Part shown: positions 32,877 to 42,479 of the stretch, piece after piece
Layout of the letters: each line of letters begins with the position of its first letter
Numbering within the stretch: the first letter of the stretch is position 1
Source: Hexactinellida sp. DTS-2022
Lineage: Eukaryota; Porifera; Hexactinellida
Direction: 5' to 3'
Assembly (NCBI GenBank): GCA_028753945.1
Contig: JAPNXP010000001.1
Span: 15,862,501-15,926,500 of the forward strand
Length of the DNA: 64,000 nt
Translations under genes and position numbers: made by a program
Notes under the pieces: generated by a model
The model's input: the letters and a program-made list of their open reading frames with translations, nothing else
Told to the model about the DNA's origin: nothing
Databases searched by the model: none

Positions 32877-33368
32877 TCTATATTATTAAATCTCGATTGT
32901 TGTTTGTTTGTTTGTCCGGATTGTATTAAAGTGATGGGGGATAAGAAACCGCATTTATAATTTTGATAGAAACTAACTTCCAAATGTTATAATATGTAAA
33001 CAATTGTTATAATAGGTAAACAAGTATGCTGAACACGAATTTCGCGTTTAGAAATTTCTAATATGAATATTTATTGTTGTTGTTTACACAAAATAGGTAA
33101 ATAAATTAATGAAATTCAAAATCACCCTACAAGTTAGCTTTCAACGGGTATTATAGGTTAACAAGTATGCTGAACCCGAATTTCGCGTTTATAAATTTAG
33201 AACAGGAAAAATAAGTTAAAACTATGGAAATCTTATAAAGGGGTGTATATAACGTCCCTTTCAACAATTTTCCATGGCAGAAGGGTGAAGAGTAAGGCCA
33301 CACAGCGTCCGTTAACTTGAGGTGCGAAGCACCGATCTGTCGCAAAGCGACCGAGACCGAAGGGCTCG
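32877..33368 (+). mobile_element. Helitron-like non-autonomous element, copy d
   Basis: It starts TCTATATTATTAAATCTCG and ends 'cgaccgagaccgaagggctc' with GT, as in copy b. It carries fewer internal units (about 1.5 instead of 3). It ends about 30 bp before the start codon of the VWA5A-like gene, so it now occupies that gene's proximal upstream region. Confidence 0.6.
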
Positions 33369-33399
33369 TAGTTAATTAAACCAGTAATATATTCTAGCA

Positions 33400-36077
33400 A
33401 TGCGACGTTGTACCTGCAAATACGGACTGATCACCTATCACAAACAGCAGCCTCCTCGCTGCTTGCCACTGAAGAGCATACACCTGAGTATCAACACCAA
33501 GTGTGTGTTGGCTAGCATTGAGGCTGTATTGGAGTATCATAACGACTCCAGTTCTCCTGTTGAAGTCGAGTTTGTTATGCCTATGGACTCACTGGCTGTG
33601 GTAACGGGACTGAGTGCACGACTGGAGGGGAGAGTGGTGAGAGGAGAAGTCAAAAGGAAAGAGGAAGCAAAGGACGACTACGATGACGCTGTATCCAGTG
33701 GACTTACAGCAGTGTATGGGGAGCAAGGAGGAAAGGACACGTTCCGTATGCTGCTGGGGAACCTGCCAGCTGGAGGGAGAGCGGAACTGGAACTGAGTCT
33801 GCTGCAGGAGATGCAGCGAGAGGAGGGAGAGGAGGGGCCAATCAGATTCTGTCTTCCTACCACACTGAAGCCCAGATACTGCCCAGCTGGTACAGCAACA
33901 GCTGACAGCAGCGACTCAGCTGTTGAGGCAGAGTACGAACTGAGTGTTGCCATGAGGGTGGAGTACGCAGGGGGCGTGTCTAAGGTGGAATCTCCCTCCC
34001 ACTTGATTAGCACTGGAGTGTTGGAAGGAGGGGAGTGGAAGATAGAGCTGATAGACCCCAAGCCACTCGAGAAAGACTTCGTTGTCTTTCTGTACCCCAC
34101 ACACCCAGCAGTTCCTTCTATCCTATGGGGAGAGCCAACTCCCCCAAGTGAGAAGGAGACTCCTGGAGCTTCCAAGCTGCATACTTTCTCCGTATCTCCC
34201 GCGCTGATGCTCAGCTTCCTGCCGCAGTTCAGTCGGGAGGAGAGGGAGGGCGGGGAGGTGAGCTCTGAGATTATATTCGTGATTGACCGCAGTGGGAGTA
34301 TGAGCGGAGAGCCGATAGCTAGTGCGAGAGCTACGCTGGAGCTGTTGTTGCGTAGTCTATCTCCAGGCTGTGCTTTCAATGTGGTAGGATTTGGGACTAT
34401 GTTTAGACTGTTGTTCCCTAAAGGAAGCAGATTGTATGACACGGAGAGTCTGCAGAAAGCTACGGAGTATGCAAGCAAAATGAAGTCGGACATGTTGGGT
34501 ACTAAAGTCTTACCCCCTCTAGAGGAGATATATCGTCTGCAAAATGTAACAGGACTTTCGCGTCAAATAATAATCCTTACTGATGGAGCTGTTGCCAATA
34601 CGCAAGAGGTGCTTAGGTATGTGCGGGATAACCGCAATAAGGGGAGAGTGTTCGCTATCGGAATAGGGTCTGGCGTGTCGACTGAGCTGGTGAGAGGGCT
34701 GGCAGAGGCGGGGGGAGGGAGAGCTGTGTTTGTGCGAGAGGGAGAGCGGATGCAGGGGAAGATATTGAGACTGCTGAGTGATGCAATGAGTCCATGCTTG
34801 ACACATGTAGAGCTGAAAGTACCAAAGGGTGTACACTTATTCCCGAGCAAGATGCCACAACTGTTCCCTAATGACAGATTAGTTGTATATGGGTTAGTGG
34901 ATGATAGTGTATCTCTGTCACAGGGACACAAACTGTCTCTGAGCTACAAACAGAAAGATAAGCTATTCTCTCACGAGCTGTCTCTCGACTGCTCTGAGAA
35001 GCACAGCTGGATCTACAAGCTAGCCTGCAGTGCAGTGCTACGTGAGTGGGAACAGACAGATAGCAGAAGGAGCGAGTGTGAGCAGCTGAGCTGCGATACT
35101 AACTTGCTGTGTGTGCATACGGCTATAGTTGGTGTGGACACGGAGGGAGGGAACATAGTGCAGGGATCCATGCAACACATAAAACTCAAACCACCTCAAC
35201 CTGAGTCCAGCAAATCGATATCTTGGAGTACCCATTGTACTATGGGTTATTCTGGTTCTTCAGGAGGTGGTGCTAGAGGAAGGGGTAGGTCTTCAGCCAG
35301 TAGACCAGAGTCCAAAGCAAAAAAAAGATGTAAGTTAAGTATAGAACTCGGTTACAACGTACGTACTAACCCAAGTACCTAACCTAATAACCGAGTTTGC
35401 TGTATCATATCATTCATGCCATACATTATGTATCCTTTTCACTTAACACTTAATCTCAACTTATTTTGTATTTAATCTCTCCCCTCATTTTAGCAAGTGC
35501 AAAAGCTGCCTCCCCTGTTGAATATATAGCTGAAGCTTTTGATGACATGGGTGAGTTTTAAAGTATTATTGTCGCATTATTTTAACAAGGTGTTCTTCAT
35601 CGTCATGTGTATATAATTATTTCATATTATTTAGACTATGAATCAATAGTCCAACCACCTCGATCTATTACCTCAACAGAAATTGACAGTTTTCCACCAC
35701 CACTTCCTCTAGCTCCGACAAGTTTGTATGAGGACAGAGGAGATAAATCAAGACATAAACCTGTTGTAGCTTCAGTCGCTAGTGTATCCCCTCACGAGCA
35801 GCTTATATCTCAGCAGACAGCAGAGGGCTACTGGGAGGTTAGTGGGACAGTGAGTAAGCTACTGAACCTATCGGAGATACAGAAAGAGGCGTGCCCAACA
35901 GGGATGTCTGAGAGACATTGGATAACTCTCCTTTGCTTGATAGCTCTAGAAAAGTACACAGAGTTTGAGGATGAATGGAAACTTGTTGCTAAGAAAGGAT
36001 GGAGATGGCTAAGAGGTTGTAAACTGACTGTAAACCTAGAGGAAGCTACCGAGAAGGCTAAAACAGCTATGAAATAG
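33400..36077 (+). CDS. VIT and VWA domain protein, VWA5A-like, three exons, 809 aa
   Basis: Exons are 33400-35329, 35494-35550 and 35635-36077. The introns have GTAAGT...TAG and GTGAGT...TAG borders, phase 1 throughout; the joined frame is open for 809 codons. Residues about 20-140 are a VIT domain ('LPLKSIHLSINTK', 'EFVMPMD'). Residues about 285-465 are a von Willebrand A domain with an intact metal site: DRSGS near 300, and ILTDG near 391. A proline-rich linker spans exon 2 and early exon 3. The last about 90 residues ('AEGYWEVSG...', 'GWRWLRG') match the C-terminal module of VWA5A/PARP4-type proteins. The role of VWA5A is poorly known; it is an intracellular adaptor-like protein. The first exon is much richer in G+C than the flanks. 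A Helitron-like element abuts the start. Confidence 0.88.
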
Positions 36078-36140
36078 ATTTGTATACATATTATTCAGGA
36101 CTCCTGTATAATTCATTTTTATGGTTTTTGCATGATGTTG

Positions 36141-36487
36141 TATTATAAAATAGAATTTACTTATACAGCGATCATCGGCGTTTGTATTAAAAAACCTGGC
36201 TAGTTTCTAGAGATAGTTTTTTTTATGTTTATAAAAAACACCATCCAGGGGCGGATTGGGCCGCCGGGACACCGGGATAATTCCCGGTGGGCCGGTGGAT
36301 CGATGGGCTGTGGATCGATGGGCGGTAGATCGGTGGGCCGGTGGATTCGGGCAGTGGGCCAGTTTCGCGAATTTGCCAGGGCCGCCTAAGTAGCCCAATC
36401 CGCCCCTGACACCATCGCTAGAAACTAGCCAGGTTTTTTAATACAAACGCGGATGATCGCTGTATATGTAAATTCTATAAAATATTA
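36141..36487. mobile_element. Foldback MITE (mariner-like), interrupted by a hAT MITE
   Basis: The left arm 'tatacagcgatcatcggcgt' through 'cctggctagtttctag' (36163-36210) is inverse to the right arm at about 36418-36470. Weaker pairing of 'ataaaatagaatttac' extends outward. TA flanks are possible but uncertain. The 36246-36408 element sits in its centre. Confidence 0.65.
36246..36408. mobile_element. hAT MITE, 163 bp, ACACCATC duplication
   Basis: The termini CAGGGGCGGATTGGG and its inverse are flanked by ACACCATC (36238-36245 and 36409-36416), the 8-bp duplication of hAT elements. The interior is GC-rich with 'ggatcgatgggc' repeats. Confidence 0.88.
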
Positions 36488-36572
36488 TTGCTATCGATAC
36501 TATAGTATAGTGGCTATGTTGCAAACACACCAGTGTACATATGCATATACACTGCAAGAACTATACCAAGTG

Positions 36573-36712
36573 AACCATGATTGTATAAACTTGTTGGTTG
36601 CCATTGGTTATTGATATTAATCTTTACAAATTCGACAAATAGTATGGCAATAATGAAATTGTCAATAATTGCTCTGTTTGAGGTTCTTCAGATGATTTTT
36701 GAATTAGGGTAC
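36573..36712 (-). pseudogene. Seven-helix family fragment G, minus strand
   Basis: Read on the minus strand, 'ggtaccctaattcaaaaatc' followed by 'atctgaagaacctcaaa' matches the 'YPNFRNHLKNLK' region of F. The match continues through 'gccatactatttgtcgaatt' to 'ggcaaccaacaagt'. The upstream part is displaced by the foldback element at 36713-37487; a few matching bases ('ggtaccatatcatttcaata') remain on its far side. Confidence 0.7.
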
Positions 36713-37487
36713 CCATGGCCTACTTAATATACGGCTAGATATGTCACCGAGAAGGCCATAAAACGAGAAGGCCAGTTTCTAATTTTCATTTTAGGATAAA
36801 CTATGCCTCCTATTGTTGTTATTTGGGTTGTATATGGGGTAATCAACCATTGCGAGTCCATTAGAACCACTTTTGAGAATATCAGATTTGTGGTTAAGCT
36901 GTTTAGGCGCAATTTAATGATGACGGTAACAATTTATGGTAAAATGAAATTTTTTTCAAATATCATAAATTCCAGTTTCTTCCTATTTTCTAATAATTTT
37001 ATAATAGGAATACTAATATAGGGATATATTTCATACCCCAAAGACTACTAAATCACAAAATGGCGACATTTAAAAAAAAATTAAAAATTATTAAGCAACC
37101 ACATGCTAAAATACAAGTAGTATCCGAATTAAAACTTACTATTTTTGTACATAAAACGTTTATAATTGCTGGTTTATATATATTCATTCTCATTATATAT
37201 TCGGAAAATGTATTCTAAGTATATTAGCAAATTATTTTCATTTTCTCGCAGTTCTTTAGACTCGAATTTTACATTTTTGTATATTTGTGGTGTCATCATT
37301 AAATGGCGCCTAAACAGCTTAACCACAAATCTGAGATTCTCAAAAGTGGTTCTAATGAACTCGCAATGGTTGATTACCCCATATACAACCCAAATAACAA
37401 CAATAGGAGGCATAGTTTATCCTAAAATGAAAATTTGAAACTGGCCTTCTCGGTGACATATCTAGCCGTATATTAAGTAGGCCATGG
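36713..37487. mobile_element. Foldback element, 775 bp, with about 200-bp terminal inverted repeats and GGTAC duplication
   Basis: The arms (36713-36923 and 37288-37487) start CCATGGCCTACTTAATATAC and are over 95% identical apart from an 18-base extra unit in the left arm ('ataaaacgagaaggcca'). The flanks are GGTAC at 36708-36712 and 37488-37492. The roughly 360-bp centre has no useful frame. Long arms and a 5-bp duplication do not fit hAT, mariner or Harbinger well. The class is unassigned. Confidence 0.8.
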
Positions 37488-37599
37488 GGTACCATATCAT
37501 TTCAATAGAAATCCACTCAAGCCTTCGATACTCGTACCTCTCAGATACGGGCTCCTCGACACATTAGTTGGCATCAAGTTATGTTGTATTACACCCATA

Positions 37600-39480
37600 T
37601 CAGGTTGAAGTTGAAGTTGAAGTTTAATTTTAGACGGGGGCCATTTATGGTACAGGCAGCGTAAGCCTTCCGTACCCTGACCATGGATACCGTCAGGAAA
37701 GTACATTTTTAAAAAGTGCAGAAACAAGAACAGAAAAAACAAAAAAAAAAAAAAAAAAAAAAAAAAGAGATTAAAGAGAGGTAAGAGGGCGATAGTTTTT
37801 AAAAAGTTCGACCCCCTCTGTCTTGTTTTTCGGATGGCCTCCCAGCTGTTCTTGTAATCCCCTCGGAACCCTTTTAGTGTTTGTGCTTTTCGGATGTTGG
37901 GCGGGAGACTGTTCCACTCTGAGGGGCCCTGAACGCTAAATGCCTTCTGTCCAAAGGTTGTCTTGCACCACGACGGTTGTTCCAAGGTGTTGGAGTCGGC
38001 GGACCGAGTATGTATTGAGCCTCTTATTTGTTCTGGCAGTTACATCGTCTGGGGCCAAAGTGGGTCGTGGCATGATGACCATACCCGGCCAGTCAAGTGC
38101 ATGTGCCGCTTCTCCGATAGAGGAACCCACCGGAGCTGGGCGATACGTTCACCGCCGTTGCAACAGATGTTCCAGTAATATGATTTTCCTGAGATGGTAC
38201 AACGTTGTCTGCGGGGCGCGTAGGCGATCCTACTACGAACCTAGCGGCACCGCGCTGGATTTCGTCAATTCGCTTCAGCCAGCGTTGTTGATGTTGCACA
38301 TAGCTGCATCGCAGTAAGTTAACGTCGGGTAGACCAGGGGATGGGCCAGGGAGGATCTGTGCCTAGAGGGAAGTCTTCGGGCCGTACGAATGAGGAGGCG
38401 GAGGCGACCCGCAGCTCTGCTACAGGCTGACTCCATGTGTGGGGTGAATGAGAGGGATTCGTCGATTATTACGTAACCCTAGAACAGTAATGGTCGGCTT
38501 GCGTAGAACTATCTCCCCATCTAAGAGCACACTGAGGTCCCGAGGGACCTTGGACAGTCGCTGTCGTGTTCCCACAAACATCCACTGGGATTTACCCCCA
38601 TTTATCGAAATCCCCAAGTTGTTGAGGAAGCCTGACACCTTCCCGTAAGCCGTCTTAATACGGGAGACCAAGTCTTCCACACTGCTTGCCTGGACCACGA
38701 GAGTGATGTCATCTGCATACTGTTGGTAGGCTATGCCAATCTCCTGCAGCTCCCCTTGGATATTTTGTAGGTCGACATATAGCAGAAAGAGTATTGGGCC
38801 GATGATGCTGCCCTGGGGGACCCCCCTTATGGGTGTGAAACCTGTGGCTGTGTCCACACCAATTTGAACCACACACTCCCTGTCGAATAGATATTGTTTG
38901 AACCATTCCACCGATGCCTCTGATATCCCGTGCACAGTTAGAGCCCGTAGGATGGATTCGTGTGTGATCGTGTCGAAGGCCTTAGAGTAGTCTAGTGCCA
39001 GTAAAGCTGCTAACCGCCCAGTTCCCCTGCCGAGCCACTTGACGGCATCGTCAATCGTCTGCAACACTGAGAGACAGGTGTCTCTTCTTCTTCGGAAACC
39101 ATGCTGTCTGTCATCGAGGCGGCGGTTATCCTCCAGAAAATTATTCAACTGCGAGCCCACAAGCCTTTCACACACCGACGCTGCTGCACAGAGGATGCTA
39201 ACCGGGCGATATATAGCAGTGTCACTCTTGCTTCCCTTTTCTTGTATATAGGAAGTACTCGAGCCCTTCCCCACAGCCGTGGCAAACACTGCAGCTGGAT
39301 GGATGCATTGATAATGTTTGCTAGAGGAGCAGCCACCTTCGATGCTGCATCCCGCAAAGCTCGTGGAGGAATGAGATCGATTCCGGTTGCCTTTTGGGGT
39401 CAATATTCTGCAAAGCAATCCTTACGGTCTCCACTGATAACTGTCTGATCTCAAAGGAGGATCCTGTACAGGTATCAGTT
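37600..39480 (-). pseudogene. Non-LTR retrotransposon (CR1/Jockey-like LINE), 5'-truncated
   Basis: A minus-strand reverse transcriptase spans about 38420-39460. It includes 'PRLWGRARVLPIYKK', 'YRPVSILCAAASVCERL', 'LALDYSKAFDTI', 'GVPQGSIIGPILFLLYV', the catalytic 'YADD', and 'GGKSQWMFVG'. Frameshifts lie near 39230 and 39360, and another follows the RT. The C-terminal part (37800-38300) gives 'RRLQHLG' and 'GPSEWNSLPPNIRKA', usual at the end of such ORF2 proteins. The 3' end is a short (TTCAAC) repeat at about 37606-37623, as in CR1-like elements. A T-run on the minus strand at 37741-37765 is internal. No endonuclease domain is present, so the copy is dead. Confidence 0.85.
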
Positions 39481-40250
39481 TCCGGGCGCACTGGCTCCCA
39501 TATCAGGTCATTTATATAAATTTTAATATAATGTTTTTAATAATCATACATGATATATATTGTCCCAAATAGGCCCTGCTAATTATGTCTCATAGCCCAT
39601 GCGCCCTACCAAACTCATCCGGAGACTTCATGTATGGAGAGTGGTTACTCTATAGACTGGGGTATTATCAAATTCCGAATTTCAGTTACAAAAGTTTTGC
39701 CCCTTTACTTGAATTGGAATTTCTATGGCAGAAAATTTGATGTAACGGTTCCAATAATTTTAACTGGAGTTTTTTTTCAACAAAATAAAATAATCCTCAC
39801 ACCTCAAAGAATGTCCCACGTTATTTGAGGTTGTTCCATCCTGACGAATAGGGAGGGAGGCCTTTTTCTCTGCATTCAGTTCTGTAAATTAAGTATACAT
39901 GTTAGACAGGGCAACTAGGAGGACTACTAGGGCATTTTCTCTCTGGGCCTCTCGAATTTATTTACTACTCATAAATTGAGCAATGTAACATGATAACTGG
40001 TACGTAGCCACTTTCGTTTTCACGGACCCTGGATTAATTTCCTCACACTTAATTAGCCCCCCCCCCCTCTTACTCGGCGGCATTAGGCCAGAACAATAAT
40101 GATAGTAGATGCATACAAATTCGTAGATAATTTATATGGCTGATCAAAATATAGAAGTACTATATTATTTGAAATACAATGGCGTGGTTTCGGTCGATAT
40201 TCAGACCTCACCAGCAGTGTTATCACACTGGACCATAACTATTAACGGAT
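39481..40250. other. Intergenic, nothing recognised
   Basis: No supported gene. A C-run lies near 40060. Confidence 0.5.
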
Positions 40251-40264
40251 GACGCACACAAGAA

Positions 40265-40965
40265 TTGTTCTCTCCGGGAACGTATGTGCCCGCAACCACT
40301 CACATCTACATGCCTGCGCGGAGCTTGCAAACATCGGCTACATCGACAGCGATCAATCTGGCACGCAGAAATACTGAAGATCCAATTTATGCATTCCCCC
40401 TATCAAAATTCTATCCATCCACTACACATCTCGCCGTGTTAATTAACGGCATTCAGCTCTTTTCTGCCCTTCCTTAAAGAGGAGTTACAACTGTTGTCGG
40501 GACTACTACAATTCAACTTTGTCACCGATGGACAACTGATGTACCATATGGGTAGTTGCGGCATCCCCATGGGCCTAACCTTAGCCCCCGAATTGGCCAG
40601 AATTGTGACGGCCCATCTGTTACTAAATTATCACCACCCGAGGGTCATATTCTCAGTGGCCTCCACATATCCTCCACGAAACTAGTCACCCTTTAAACGA
40701 ATTATACAACTTCAAAGAGACCGAGATGAACCTAACACAGGACGCGGAATATGTCCCCCACAGGAAGGCCTGGGTGCCACGTTTACAGCCACATAGACAA
40801 CCCGTCCCAATCGACACAGCTTCCTACCATTATTCCCCTAAACTCATTGAGCACGCCTATATGGGCAGTGCCCATCGTATTGCAAGAATTGCAACATTCC
40901 ATATATATATATATTTGTTTGTATGTTCCGAGTTGATTGAAGAAAGTGGACGGTTTCAAATGTGA
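40265..40965 (+). pseudogene. Reverse-transcriptase fragment, possibly Penelope-like
   Basis: Plus-strand frames give 'LLQFNFVTDGQLMYHMG' leading to 'GIPMGLTLAPELARIV' (40500-40610). This resembles the RT region with 'F.F.G..Y.Q..G..MG..LAP..A' found in Penelope-like and related elements. Flanking frames (40265-40477 and 40726-40965, the latter with 'SPKLIEHAYMGSAHRIARIAT') may be the adjoining parts. Frameshifts separate them. The class is uncertain. Confidence 0.35.
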
Positions 40966-41014
40966 TTTTTGGAATATAGGGAAAAGACATTAACAGAGAC
41001 CCAACACACTATAT

Positions 41015-41171
41015 CAGTGGCGTCGTGCTCTATGGGCTCGGGGGGGCCCGGGCCCCCCCAAAAATTTCCTGTGCCCCCATTTTTTAGAGGCTTGTCCCGA
41101 AAAACATTGATCTGGTCACTAACTACGACACTCTGTGCCCCCCCAGAATGTATTTAAGCACGACGCCACTG
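41015..41171. mobile_element. hAT MITE, 157 bp, CACTATAT duplication
   Basis: The termini CAGTGGCGTCGTGC and its inverse are flanked by CACTATAT at 41007-41014 and 41172-41179. The interior has G- and C-runs. Confidence 0.88.
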
Positions 41172-41595
41172 CACTATATATCCTCAATGTCAAATTGTCA
41201 ACTATTCGACGACAACGCAGACGAGAACGACGACGACGAGAACGAGAAGAAGGATGAGGAGAACGAACATGAGCAAGACTAGAAATTCGGAGTCTACTTA
41301 CATGCTTTCTCACGGATTCGCTAACGTGGGTAATCTAGGATTTCTATATGCACCCTACCTCAAGCAATGGAGATAGTTTAATCTCTGAGCATGCCCACCG
41401 GATAACCCTTTTTGAATGCGATTTTATTATTATAAGTTAGTATTATTATTATTACAATTTATTATTTCAAATTAGTATTATTATTACAATTTATTATTCC
41501 AAAGTATTATTATTATTATTATTTTCATATTCCAAACTATTATTATAAGTATTACTAGCGCGCTTCGCTTGCTAGGTCGCTTCACGGCAGATCAC

Positions 41596-41632
41596 AACCA
41601 CACACCAACCGCGAAGCGGTTGGTGTGTGGTT
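41596..41632. repeat. Perfect 17-bp hairpin with GAA loop
   Basis: AACCACACACCAACCGC (41596-41612), GAA, then its exact inverse (41616-41632). On the minus strand the sequence that follows ends 'agcgaagcgcgctag' with T, similar to a Helitron 3' end (hairpin, then CTAG before T). This suggests a Helitron terminus facing left. Confidence 0.55.
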
Positions 41633-42479
41633 TATATACTTCGAAACCGTGATTATAATGCGTAAATAGGCCTAAAATAGGCCAATTTACAATGTGAAAT
41701 TTTTGTGATTACGTTATCATGCGAAAATGAGTTAGCATATTGGCAATCTTGTGTGACCAACGTGTCCGCATCATTAATGTCCATGTTCTATTAAATTTTC
41801 AGATTTTTATCTCTCAGAGGGCGGGAATTATGTGCGGTTAGGGGGGGGCTACATGCTGTCTTGTGAGCCACTCCGTGGACATGTATCCGGCCACGGAATG
41901 GCTACTAAAGGTCCACGGAGTCGATAATGAAATGAATTAAAAATTGTTAATTGTAATGTGATGCGGTGACATGACACTGACTGACATGGATTAATGATAA
42001 TAATACAAAGTTATATTAATTTGTAGTTTTAATAATTTGTAATTGGAATGAATGGGTCCTGATTGTAATTCGTAGTCAAGATTCCTATTCGTATTCATCA
42101 AATGGTATTCGTATTCGTCCTCCTTCTCGTCTGCGTTGTCGCCTAATGGTTGACATTGAGGATAGGTAATGTCTTGCTTCTCGGTTTATCTCTTTTCACC
42201 CTAACGTGTTTGGATTTCGAATGGTTCCTGTATTGTCTCTGAGTTGTGTTTTTTCTTTTTAAAGGGGGTTGCGACCCCCTTTAGACCCCCTGCTTTTTCC
42301 GTTGTCTACAGCGGTCTTATCATGCCACGGAGTGGCTACTAATGAAGACACGTAGTGTCTGGTGAATGGGCTACGATAGTGGCTACTAGTAGTAGCACAC
42401 GTAGTGTCTGGGGTATTCGGTATCATATTCTTGGATTCTTCTAAGTAAACCACAAGTCTAGTACTACATCTATTCTATA

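Larger units (their letters stand above)
40930..42260. repeat. Inverted pair of related sequences around a 650-bp centre
   Basis: Left 'cctcaatgtcaaattgtcaa' plus 'gacgacaacgcagacgagaa' (41181-41230) is inverse to right 'ttctcgtctgcgttgtcgcc' plus 'ggttgacattgaggatag' (42120-42162). Weaker similarity extends outward to 'gggaaaagacatta'. The left arm was later cut by the MITE at 41015-41171. The centre holds (ATT)n sequence at 41425-41560 and a perfect hairpin at 41596-41632. Confidence 0.55.

Noticed and set aside
33678-34493. Long open frame opposite VWA exon 1
   Set aside because: It is an antisense shadow of GC-rich coding sequence with no domain.
35330-35382. Direct C-terminal extension of VWA exon 1 to the stop at 35382
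   Set aside because: A GTAAGT donor at 35330 and two further exons in matching phase give the family's C-terminal module; the extension is intron read-through.
37741-37765. A-run as a poly(A) tail of a processed copy
   Set aside because: It lies within the LINE and is a T-run in the element's own sense; the true 3' end has the TTCAAC repeat.
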